Origin: Mycolicibacterium iranicum
GTDB taxonomy: Bacteria; Actinomycetota; Actinomycetes; Mycobacteriales; Mycobacteriaceae
Assembly (NCBI RefSeq): GCF_001650495.1
Contig: NZ_LWCS01000046.1
Coordinates: 1 to 40,382, forward strand
Direction of reading: 5' to 3'
Length of the DNA: 40,382 nt
Every line of letters begins with the position of its first letter. Position 1 is the stretch's first letter. The position numbers and the translations under genes are program-made. The notes beneath the pieces were generated by a model. The model saw nothing but the letters and a program-made list of their open reading frames with translations. It was not told where the DNA came from and did not search any database. Shown piece by piece: positions 21,778 through 29,566 of this stretch.

Positions 21778-24219
21778 TCACACCGCGGACGGTGTGCGCC
21801 GGAAGGGCCCAGCCTGCATCAGCGCGACCGCGGCAGCCTTCATGGTGAGATCTGTGCGCAGCACCCCGAAATTCTGTTCCCCGTCCGACGGATCCGTGCC
21901 GCCGTCGACCAACTCGTAATACATCAGCGGTCCAGCCCAGTTCCATTGCGCGACCTGGTCACGGGCCGCCATGAGGATCGCCGCCTGCTGCGCCTCCGAG
22001 ACCGCGTTCACACTGGTTCCCGTCGGTGCGCCGACCTCGGTGATCCAGACCAGCTTGTCCCCGTCCCCGTTCGCGGCCATCACCGCCTGGAGTTCGGGCA
22101 GGTCGACGAACCCGCCGATCTGACGCTGGGCTGGGTCCATCGGCAGGTGCGGGTAGCTGTAGGGATGCACCGCGATCCCGTCGGCGAGTTGTGCTGCCCC
22201 ATTGGTGTAGAGCTGCTCGAGGTACTTCGCCGGAGGGATCTCAGCGCCGGGCGTATCATATTGCGGCCCAAGGCCTCCGATGAGAAGTGTGGCTCGCGGG
22301 TCGACTCCGCGGATCGACGCCGCCGCTGTACGGAACACGTTGCCGTACTCGTTGGCATCAGGACGCGTCGGCCAGAATTTGGCGGTGTTGGGCTCGTTCC
22401 AAATCTCCCAGCTCCGCACACCGAGTGGCGCGTAGCGCTCAGCGGCGAGACGCACGAAAGTCCCGAACGTCGCTAGGTCCTTCGGCCTGGAATGTCTGGG
22501 GTCCGAAAGCGAATCGGCGCCCGCCGGCTGGGCCCATGCCGGGGTGAAACCGAGCATCACAAGCACGCTCATGTTGTGGGCCACGGCCTCTTTGACGAGC
22601 AGGTCGGTCTGTTCCCACTGCAGCTTGCCGCGCCGCGGTTCGACCGCTGACCAGTCGATGTCGATCCTGACCCACGTGACGTTCATGGCCGCCATGAGAT
22701 CGAACTCCCGCTTGACGGTCGCTGCGTCGGCACCGCGTAGATGCAGGGTCATGCCGATACCGCTGGCCGCGTCGTCATTGTTGAGGATCAGATTGCTCTG
22801 CCCCGCCAGTTGACCGTCGGCGGCCGTGCGCACGATCAACGCGCCCACTGCACTGGTCAGTTCGACATACACCGCCTCGTCAGGCTCGTAGTCGGTGTCG
22901 CCGTACACGGTGACCGGGATCGTGGCCGATGTCTGCCCCGGAGCGAAGACCACGGATCCGTTGGTGGCAGCGAAGTCCTGGCCCGCGGTCGCTCTGTACT
23001 GAAGGCCAGTGAAATTGGACACCGCATAGTTGACGGTCACCGCGGTCGCGGATGCACCGGACAATTGGAGCGCCACCAGTTCGACACGTGTTCCGCCGTT
23101 GCCCTCTGTCACATAGGTGGCGCCGCGCGGGAAGCCGACGGTGACCGTCCCCGTCGTCCCGCCCTTACCGGGCTTACCACGGGTCCCCAACAACCCGGCT
23201 TCACCCCCGACCCCCGCGGTGGTTGCGGACAGCAGTGAGATACCCGCGTCGCCACCGTCGCCACCATCGCCGGAGACCCGCCCGCCCCGGCCGCCGTTAC
23301 CGCCGTTGCCGCCCGGAATTCCGTCGCCGCCGTCACCTCCGCGACCGAACAGTCCAGCGTCGCCGCCGTTTCCACCGTTGAATCCGTGACCCGCGCTACC
23401 GCCCAGCAGTCCTGCGTTGCCGCCATGGCATGCCGCCGTTCCGGTGCAGGAGAGCGCATCCCAACTGAACCCGTTGCCGTACAGCAGTCCGGCATCGGGA
23501 TTCTCTGCGGTGCCGTCGCCAAACAGTCGGGTCGTCGGCGCCGCGCGGCGACTCGTCGTGGCTGTGCTGAGCATCAACGGGGCCACGGCCGGGACCACGG
23601 GGTCGCCCCCGGGGTCCTCCCTGCCCTGGCCGCGCCAGGTGGACGGCAACGGCGTGGACTCGGCGTGGAGTGGCGTCACCGAAACGTCGGCCGGCTCGTC
23701 TCGGCCCTCGACGTCGGCGGGCGTGTGTTCGGTTACGGGGGCTTCAGCCCCGTGACGGTCGTCGTCCGAGTCATAGTCCGACGACGGCCCCCTTGAGTCG
23801 TCGACGTCTTCGGCAGCCCCGTCCTCCTCGACGCCAGGTACATCCTCCGAGTCGGACGTTTTTTCGTCCGCAGCGTCGCTGTCCGAATTGCGGGACCCAC
23901 GGTCCTGCTTCACCGTTCTCGTGTGCGTACCGTCCGATTCGGACGGCGCCGCCGAGCTTGATGCAGCGGCTCCTGCGGAGGTGTCTGAGCTGTCTGTATC
24001 AGCAAAGGCTGTTGCGGGCATCGACGCGATGGCCGCACCGATCCCGAGAGCGACGGCGAGTGCGCCGACGCGACCCACGTATGGGTAACAGCCCGCGAGC
24101 CGTCCCCGATCTACTCGCACAACATCGCCGGCGGTGCCTTGGCGTCGCGGATGTGCCGACTGCGGACGTCGACGCAGGGCCCACCCTGTCGAAAACGACT
24201 GCTGCTGAGTTGTTTTCAT
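21778..24219 (-). CDS. Exported acidic-linker / PGRS-like / Calx-beta / glycosidase protein
   Basis: An 813-residue multi-domain protein. A 45-residue cytoplasmic tail precedes the signal core (VGALAVALGIGAAIASMPATAFAD, 51-74). Acidic Ser/Asp linker at 75-210. Glycine-rich PGRS-like block at 235-355, beginning ENPDAGLLYGNGFSWD and rich in GGNGG/GGDGG. Calx-beta-like domain at 355-483 (VTVGFP, YRATAGQDFAATNGSVVFAP, DTDYEPDE). A clan GH-A glycosidase from 487 has acid/base Glu609 in WEIWNEPN and nucleophile Glu728 in WITEVGAP, near GH5/GH39. It is likely a surface enzyme on plant or microbial polysaccharide. No PE domain is present. GGGGGA precedes ATG 24219. It is convergent with the GH16 gene. 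Confidence 0.85.
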   Translation of the reverse strand: MKTTQQQSFSTGWALRRRPQSAHPRRQGTAGDVVRVDRGRLAGCYPYVGRVGALAVALGIGAAIASMPATAFADTDSSDTSAGAAASSSAAPSESDGTHTRTVKQDRGSRNSDSDAADEKTSDSEDVPGVEEDGAAEDVDDSRGPSSDYDSDDDRHGAEAPVTEHTPADVEGRDEPADVSVTPLHAESTPLPSTWRGQGREDPGGDPVVPAVAPLMLSTATTSRRAAPTTRLFGDGTAENPDAGLLYGNGFSWDALSCTGTAACHGGNAGLLGGSAGHGFNGGNGGDAGLFGRGGDGGDGIPGGNGGNGGRGGRVSGDGGDGGDAGISLLSATTAGVGGEAGLLGTRGKPGKGGTTGTVTVGFPRGATYVTEGNGGTRVELVALQLSGASATAVTVNYAVSNFTGLQYRATAGQDFAATNGSVVFAPGQTSATIPVTVYGDTDYEPDEAVYVELTSAVGALIVRTAADGQLAGQSNLILNNDDAASGIGMTLHLRGADAATVKREFDLMAAMNVTWVRIDIDWSAVEPRRGKLQWEQTDLLVKEAVAHNMSVLVMLGFTPAWAQPAGADSLSDPRHSRPKDLATFGTFVRLAAERYAPLGVRSWEIWNEPNTAKFWPTRPDANEYGNVFRTAAASIRGVDPRATLLIGGLGPQYDTPGAEIPPAKYLEQLYTNGAAQLADGIAVHPYSYPHLPMDPAQRQIGGFVDLPELQAVMAANGDGDKLVWITEVGAPTGTSVNAVSEAQQAAILMAARDQVAQWNWAGPLMYYELVDGGTDPSDGEQNFGVLRTDLTMKAAAVALMQAGPFRRTPSAV

Positions 24220-24602
24220 GTTCGTCCCCCGACTGCGCCTGATTCACGGTGCCGAACGAAATGCTGCACACTTGTTGAATCGATTTCCTGAGCAGCGTAG
24301 CGCCCGCAGAGTCCGTGGCAAACAAAATCGGTGCACGGGCTTGGTGTCCGGTGCCGATGCTTTGCGGTTCACAGCGCGAATAAGAGGTTCGGCGGGGCCG
24401 GGGGCGTGGCGAAACTCAGGGGCAAATGTGCCCAGGCGTCAAATCGGAGCGAAATCGGCGATCTCGGTTCTTTCCGCCCGGCCCGATTCGCCGGTTTGCG
24501 CGTCAGCTGCCGTGTCCTGTCGGCGACGACGCAGGGATGCGCACGGGCGCGGATTCTCAGCAAATGATTTGGACTGGGGCGAGGGAACGCGCGGTGAACG
24601 GC
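24220..24602. other. Intergenic region with a promoter
   Basis: This stretch of 383 bp holds no supported gene. It contains a minus-strand promoter for the PGRS-glycosidase gene and an inverted repeat GGGCA-AATG-TGCCC at about 24420-24433. Frames here are short and Arg-rich. Confidence 0.6.
24294..24321 (-). promoter_or_regulatory. Promoter of the PGRS-glycosidase gene
   Basis: On the minus strand TTGCCA (24316-24321), a 16-nt spacer and TACGCT (24294-24299) lie about 75 nt before ATG 24219. This fits a sigma-A-like promoter. Confidence 0.4.
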
Positions 24603-25829
24603 TCACGCGCTGAGCCACGCCCTGACTTTCGCGTAGATTTCGGGATGGTTGAGCAGGTCGAAATGGTGCAGCCCGGTCAGTGTCAGTCCCGCGTCGTCGG
24701 CGAAAGGGAGGCGCCGGCGACGGCCCCGTCCGGACGCACTGGACGGGCGTACGAGGTGGTCGCCGAGCAGCGCCCCCAATGCCGCCGGACCCGCGGACGT
24801 CGCGACGAAGTGGTAGTTGGCGCCGGGCAGGAAAGGAACCTCCGAGCAGCGGTCCCGCAGGAACTCGTCGGGATCGGCCGCATCCCAGTCGTCATCAAGG
24901 AGCGCCCCGTACCGCAGGTCCTTGATTCCATCGCTGCGGAGGTTGAGCAGCTCGGCAACGGCACGGCTTTCGCCGAACTTGGCCATGACCCACGTTGCGA
25001 CGTTCACGCCCTTTTCCAGGTCGGCCCCCAGGTGGGGAGATCCCAGACAGATCACCTGTCGTGTGCTTCTGGTCCAGCGACGGTTCTGCTCGTGGCCGTA
25101 GTGGCAGGCGCTGCGCGCCACCAGACCGCCCATCGAGTGACCGATCAACGCGGTGCGGCGCACGGGCACCGGCCATATCTCCACAAGCCGGGTCAGAATC
25201 GCGTCGAGACTGCGGCCGTTGGTGGAGATGTGCAGACCCGTGTTGTACCGGATGTCGATTGGGGTGAACCCAAGGTCCTCCGCGAGGCGCTCGCCGTACG
25301 GACGCTCATCGAAGTCTTCGCTCATCCGAGGTGGGCGGCGCCAGGACGATTCCGTCTGGCACAGACCGTGGACGAAAACGGCCAGCGCTTCGGTCGGTCG
25401 CGGGTAGGCCGCGGCGATCGCGTCCGGCGTGAGCGGGACCGGGCGTCCGGCTACCCGGATAGCCATCGGTGTGGCCAACGGGCTGTCGCGTACGGCAAGT
25501 TCGTCGCCGTAGATTCCGGCGAGCGCCGCGATGGCTTCGGCGACGCCCGGCCGCTCGTCTAGAGCGGGGTCGTCGTCAAACGCCAGACCTGCGGCCGCCC
25601 AGGTGGACAGTGCAGGCGGGACGCGCTGTCCGGCGCACTCGAGGGCGTCGTACACCGCGCCTGCGATGGCGTCGTGGACGAGCTCGACGGGGCGCGCGGC
25701 TGGGCCGATCGACGTGAAGACGCGACGTGCGATGCCGCGATGAGTGCCGCGGACCAGCGTGTTGAGGACGGTGAGGCCCTCGGCGGCAACATTCCCGAGC
25801 GCCTGCATATCGGAGGTTCGCATGACCAT
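24603..25829 (-). CDS. PGAP1-like alpha/beta hydrolase (lipase/esterase)
   Basis: A 408-residue protein. The N-terminal 145 residues are mainly helical and unassigned. The alpha/beta hydrolase domain begins at LAVFVHGLCQTESSW, with the nucleophile elbow GHSMGG (Ser232). The surroundings RYNTGLHISTNG, LIGHSMGGLVARSACHYG and CLGSPHLGADLEKGVN are the pattern of PGAP1/lecithin-acyltransferase-like lipases. The C-terminal His is probably in GLHHFDLL. No signal peptide. It starts at ATG 25829 or ATG 25823, with GGGA upstream of both. The promoter at 25861 overlaps a LexA-like motif. It is divergent from the PhoD gene. It may act on ester lipids or acyl groups in the cell; the substrate is unknown. 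Confidence 0.85.
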   Translation of the reverse strand: MVMRTSDMQALGNVAAEGLTVLNTLVRGTHRGIARRVFTSIGPAARPVELVHDAIAGAVYDALECAGQRVPPALSTWAAAGLAFDDDPALDERPGVAEAIAALAGIYGDELAVRDSPLATPMAIRVAGRPVPLTPDAIAAAYPRPTEALAVFVHGLCQTESSWRRPPRMSEDFDERPYGERLAEDLGFTPIDIRYNTGLHISTNGRSLDAILTRLVEIWPVPVRRTALIGHSMGGLVARSACHYGHEQNRRWTRSTRQVICLGSPHLGADLEKGVNVATWVMAKFGESRAVAELLNLRSDGIKDLRYGALLDDDWDAADPDEFLRDRCSEVPFLPGANYHFVATSAGPAALGALLGDHLVRPSSASGRGRRRRLPFADDAGLTLTGLHHFDLLNHPEIYAKVRAWLSA

Positions 25830-25841
25830 GTCCCGGTTTCG

Positions 25842-25857
25842 GTGAACAAGTGTTCTC
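25842..25857. promoter_or_regulatory. LexA-like (SOS-box-type) motif
   Basis: GTGAACAAGTGTTCTC contains GAAC-N4-GTTC with an RNRY centre, as in the mycobacterial SOS box (CGAACRNRYGTTYG), but the flanking C and G are T. It covers the predicted transcript start of the hydrolase gene. It is a weak match. Confidence 0.3.
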
Positions 25858-25860
25858 CGG

Positions 25861-25866
25861 AATATA
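25861..25866 (-). promoter_or_regulatory. -10 box of the PGAP1-like hydrolase gene
   Basis: TATATT on the minus strand, with a possible TTGAAA 15 nt upstream. The transcript would begin inside the LexA-like motif, about 25 nt before the start codon. Confidence 0.4.
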
Positions 25867-25874
25867 GCCCGATC

Positions 25875-25894
25875 GCGCGGATTTCAATCCGCGC
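25875..25894. promoter_or_regulatory. 20-bp inverted repeat between divergent genes
   Basis: GCGCGGATT and AATCCGCGC are perfect 9-bp arms around a 2-nt TC centre. It overlaps the -35 region of the hydrolase promoter and lies upstream of the phosphatase gene. It could be an operator for both. Confidence 0.55.
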
Positions 25895-26068
25895 ATATGT
25901 CTTCGCGGTGAACGGCGGGCCTGGTCGACGTCTGGTCACACCGAATTCATGGCAGGCCGCTGCGATGGTGGATCGCAGGCCTGTGCGCGGTCCTGGATCG
26001 CTGCGCTGTGCACCGGGGGTTCACCGTGCGGACACCCGCCTGAACGGTGAGGCGGCAAGTCTGGGTCG

Positions 26069-27661
26069 GTGAACGACGTTCCTCGCAGGTCCTTGCTCCG
26101 TGCCGCGCTACTGGTTCCCGCGGGAGCCGCGCTGACCGGTGGTCTGCTGTCGGCATGCGGTTCGCCGACCAGTCCCGCGTCACCGTCATCGTCACCCGCT
26201 CTCGTGCGAACGCGTCCCCGGCTGACCCACGGGGTCGCCGCCGGTGACGCCCGCCCCGACGGTGCGCTGGTGTGGGCGCGGTCGGACAGCCCGGCGACCA
26301 TGATCGTCGAGACGGCCGCGACGGAAGAGTTCGCGAACCCGCGCGAGATCCGTGGCCCGCTGCTCACCCCAGACAGTGACGGGACCGGGCGGATCCGTCT
26401 CACCGGCCTCGAACCCGGCCAACAGGTGCACTACCGAGTAACGCTGGAGGGTGACGACGGAACCCGCGGCGAACCGCTGACCGGGGTGTTCACCACGGCG
26501 CCGGTGGCGCCGTCGGACATCCGGTTCGTGTGGTCGGGAGACGTCGTCGGCCAGGGTTGGGGCATCAACGCCGACACCGGCGGCATGACCGTGTGGAAGG
26601 TGATGGCCGACCGGCAGCCGGACTTCTTCATCCACTCCGGCGATGCGATCTACGCCGACAACCCGGTCGAGGCCACTCAGGAGCAGAACGACGGAAAGAT
26701 CTACCGCAACATCACCGCGCCGGCCAAAGCGCAAGTGGCCCAGACCCTGGACGAGTTCCGCGGCAACTATGCCTACAACCTCACCGACACGAACTATCTG
26801 CAGTTCAACGCCGCCGTCACGCAGTTCGTCCAGTGGGACGACCACGAGGTGATCAACAACTGGTTCCCGGGTGAGGACCTTCGTGGGCAGAAGCGCGAGG
26901 GATACTCTGATCCCGACATGAATGCGTTGGCGCAGTACGGGTATCAGGCGTGGAGCGAGTGGCAGCCCATCGACGTCCGCGAGTCCGTCGACGGACGGGT
27001 GTACCGCAAGATCGCTTACGGACCGCTGCTCGACGTATTTGTCCTCGACATGCGCAGCTACAAGAGCGCCAACACCGATGCCTTCTCCGCGCGCAGCGAC
27101 GGAATTCTGGGTGCCGCGCAGGCACAGTGGCTGATCGACTCGCTGCGGGCGTCGTCGGCGACGTGGAAGGTCGTCGCCAACGATATGCCGATCGGCATCG
27201 TCGTACCCGACTCCAACACCACCCCGGAGGGCGGACCGAAGGCGATGGAGGGTGTCGCGCAAGGGGATCCGGGTCAGCCGCTGGGGCGCGAAGCCGAGAT
27301 CAGCCGCATCCTGAGCGCGGTGCGCGACGTCCGCAACGTCGTGTTCGTGACCGCCGACGTGCATTACACCGCAGCGATCTCCTACGACCCCGGGCGGGCT
27401 GCGTTCGCCGATTTCAGCCCGTTCTGGGAGTTCGTGTCGGGACCGTTGAACGCAGGTGCCTTCCCGGAGAGTCCGGTTGACGGAACCTTCGGTGCGCGGT
27501 ACGAATTCGTGCACGCTCCGACGGAGCCGGATACGTCGCCCGCGCAGGGTTTTCAGCACTTCGGGGAGGTGACGATCGACCAGGACTCGCGGGTGCTGAC
27601 CGTCAACCTGTGCGACAGCACCGGCGCGGTGCTGTGGTCGAAGGCATTGCCGCCCGTGTGA
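26069..27661 (+). CDS. phoD: PhoD-type alkaline phosphatase/phosphodiesterase, Tat lipoprotein
   Basis: A 530-residue protein. RRSLLRAALLVPAG with Arg6-Arg7 and lipobox LSAC (Cys30) indicate Tat export and lipid attachment on the outer face of the membrane. A fibronectin-like N-terminal domain (THGVAAGD to VFTTAPVAP, residues 50-150) precedes the catalytic domain. That domain has the PhoD metal-binding set SGD, HSGDAIYAD, QWDDHEVINNW and VFVTADVHYTA. The enzyme needs Ca2+/Fe3+ and hydrolyses phosphomonoesters or diesters to gain phosphate. GTG 26069 is the only plausible start; the upstream region lacks a clear ribosome binding site. It is divergent from the hydrolase gene across a 20-bp palindrome. 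Hairpins follow the stop. Confidence 0.93.
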   Translation: MNDVPRRSLLRAALLVPAGAALTGGLLSACGSPTSPASPSSSPALVRTRPRLTHGVAAGDARPDGALVWARSDSPATMIVETAATEEFANPREIRGPLLTPDSDGTGRIRLTGLEPGQQVHYRVTLEGDDGTRGEPLTGVFTTAPVAPSDIRFVWSGDVVGQGWGINADTGGMTVWKVMADRQPDFFIHSGDAIYADNPVEATQEQNDGKIYRNITAPAKAQVAQTLDEFRGNYAYNLTDTNYLQFNAAVTQFVQWDDHEVINNWFPGEDLRGQKREGYSDPDMNALAQYGYQAWSEWQPIDVRESVDGRVYRKIAYGPLLDVFVLDMRSYKSANTDAFSARSDGILGAAQAQWLIDSLRASSATWKVVANDMPIGIVVPDSNTTPEGGPKAMEGVAQGDPGQPLGREAEISRILSAVRDVRNVVFVTADVHYTAAISYDPGRAAFADFSPFWEFVSGPLNAGAFPESPVDGTFGARYEFVHAPTEPDTSPAQGFQHFGEVTIDQDSRVLTVNLCDSTGAVLWSKALPPV

Positions 27662-27690
27662 GTGTCACACGTGGCCTCGGCGAGCATGCT

Positions 27691-27713
27691 AGGTGGTCGC
27701 ACACGACCGACCT
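27691..27713 (+). terminator. Hairpin after the PhoD gene
   Basis: AGGTGGTCG pairs with CGACC(G)ACCT around a CACA loop, a 9-bp stem with one bulge, 29 bp past the phosphatase stop. No U tract. Confidence 0.4.
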
Positions 27714-27776
27714 CACCCCCTCAGCGGTCCTATCTGCTGCGCCGCGGCTTCGCCGGTACTCCTGCCAACGACCCGG

Positions 27777-27806
27777 TGAGGGGCATCGTGGACGACCGTC
27801 CCCTCA
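27777..27806. terminator. Two-step hairpin at the end of glpD
   Basis: TGAGGGG and CCCCTCA form 7-bp arms with an inner TCGT/ACGA stem, overlapping the glpD stop codon (27804-27806). It lies between convergent genes and could end transcription from both sides. Confidence 0.4.
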
Positions 27807-29525
27807 GCTGACCGGCACGATGTCGGCGGCGCCGAGGCGTGCGGCGTCGGCGGTCTCGTCGTCGGGCATTTCCTGGCTCTCCCGTTCGGCGGAAACCCTG
27901 GCCTGGTAGTGCGCGATCTCGCGGGCCCGCTGCTCGTCGGACCACCCCAGCGCCGGTGACATCAGATCGGCCACCTCCGAACAGGATTCGGTGCCCCGGT
28001 CGAATGTCTCGATCGAGATCCGGGTCCGGCGGCAGAGCACGTCGTCGAGATGCAGCGCTCCTTCGTGGGTCACCGCGTAGACGATCTCGGCGCGCAGGTA
28101 GTCGTCGGCCTCGGCCACCGGCGCGCCGAGCGTCGGATCGTCCTCGATCAACTGCAGGACCTCGCCGATCATCGAGCCGTACCGGTTCAGCAGCGTCGAG
28201 ATCCGCGCGTCACTGAGGCCAGAGTCTGAGGCGAGCCGGCCGCGCGCATTCCACAGTGCGCGATAGCCCTCGGCCCCCAGCAGCGGGACATCGTCGGTGA
28301 TGCACCCGGCAATCTTGCGGTCGAAGGTTTCTCCGAGACCGTGCACTGCCTCGTCGACCGCATCCTTGGCCATCACCCGGTAGGTCGTGTACTTGCCGCC
28401 GGCGATCACCACCAGACCCGGAACCGTGTGTGCGACAGCATGTTCGCGCGACAGCGCCGAGGTGTCGGCGCTTTCCCCGGCCAGCAGGGGGCGCAGGCCG
28501 GCGAACACCCCTTCGACATCGGCCTCGGTGAGCGGAACCCGCAGCACCGTGTTGACCTGTTCGAGCAGGTAACCGATGTCCTTGCGGCTGGCGGCGGGAT
28601 GCGACTTGTCCAGGGACCAGTCCGTGTCGGTGGTGCCGATGATCCAATGTCGGCCCCAGGGGATGATGAAGAGCACCGATTGTTCGGTGCGAAGGATGAT
28701 CCCCGTCGATGACCGGATCCTGTCGCGCGGGACGACGAGGTGAATCCCCTTGCTGGAGCGGACCTGAAACTGGCCGCGCTCGTTGGCCAGCCCCTGCGTG
28801 TCGTCGGTCCACACGCCGGTGGCGTTGATGACCTGGCGCGCGCGGGTCGTGTACTCGCGGCCGCTTTCCAGGTCGATGACGCGGGCACCGGTCACGCGCT
28901 CACCCTCGCGCAGCAGGTCGACGACGCGGGCGCGTGTGGCGACCCGTGCGCCGTACGCGGCTGCCGTGCGAGCGATCGTCATGGTGTGGCGGGCATCGTC
29001 GACCTGGGCGTCGTAATACTGCAGTGCCCCGACGAGCGCCTCCTTCTTCAGCGACGGCGCGGCCCGCAGCGCGCCGCGGCGCGTCAGGTGCCGGTGCAGC
29101 GGGACGCCGGCACCGTGACCGGAGGCCTTCGACATCGCGTCGTACAGTGTGAGCCCGGCGCCGAGGTACAGCCGTTCCCAGCCGCGGTGTTTGAGCGGGT
29201 AGAGGAACTTGACCGGTCTGACAAGGTGTGGTGCAAGCTTTTCCAGCATCAGGCCGCGCTCGGACAGCGCCTCGGCCACGAGACCGAAGTCCAGCATCTC
29301 CAGGTACCGCAGTCCGCCGTGGATCAGCTTGCTGGAGCGACTCGAGGTGCCGGAAGCGAGGTCGCGGGCTTCGACCAGGCCCGTTCGCAGACCTCGGGTT
29401 GCGGAGTCGAGTGCCGCACCGGCACCGACGACACCCCCGCCGATGATCAGAATGTCCAGCGGCGCGTCTGCCATATCGGTGAGTGCGTCGTGGCGGGTGT
29501 CCGGGGAAAGGGGTTGAGCTCGCAT
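27804..29525 (-). CDS. glpD: Glycerol-3-phosphate dehydrogenase (FAD, respiratory)
   Basis: A 573-residue flavoenzyme that oxidises sn-glycerol 3-phosphate to dihydroxyacetone phosphate at the membrane and feeds electrons to quinone. ADP-binding GGGVVGAGAALDSATRGL lies near residue 30. The family segments SGTSSRSSKLIHGGLRYLE, ATGVWTDDTQ, PWGRHWIIGTTDTDW and GGKYTTYRVMAKDAVD are all present, plus the C-terminal helical domain (LLNRYGSM). Length is typical for the actinobacterial form. ATG 29525 follows GAAAGG at 8 nt spacing; a longer open frame upstream is antisense shadow. It is the last gene of the leftward glpF-glpK-glpD operon and ends at a hairpin. Confidence 0.95.
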   Translation of the reverse strand: MRAQPLSPDTRHDALTDMADAPLDILIIGGGVVGAGAALDSATRGLRTGLVEARDLASGTSSRSSKLIHGGLRYLEMLDFGLVAEALSERGLMLEKLAPHLVRPVKFLYPLKHRGWERLYLGAGLTLYDAMSKASGHGAGVPLHRHLTRRGALRAAPSLKKEALVGALQYYDAQVDDARHTMTIARTAAAYGARVATRARVVDLLREGERVTGARVIDLESGREYTTRARQVINATGVWTDDTQGLANERGQFQVRSSKGIHLVVPRDRIRSSTGIILRTEQSVLFIIPWGRHWIIGTTDTDWSLDKSHPAASRKDIGYLLEQVNTVLRVPLTEADVEGVFAGLRPLLAGESADTSALSREHAVAHTVPGLVVIAGGKYTTYRVMAKDAVDEAVHGLGETFDRKIAGCITDDVPLLGAEGYRALWNARGRLASDSGLSDARISTLLNRYGSMIGEVLQLIEDDPTLGAPVAEADDYLRAEIVYAVTHEGALHLDDVLCRRTRISIETFDRGTESCSEVADLMSPALGWSDEQRAREIAHYQARVSAERESQEMPDDETADAARLGAADIVPVS

Positions 29526-29566
29526 GGTTTTCGCCTTTCGCGAATCGTGTTTTGGGTTAATGCTTG

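Noticed and set aside
22741..23238. Plus-strand frame opposite the PGRS-glycosidase gene
   Set aside because: Antisense of glycine-rich and beta-domain codons; no recognisable domain.
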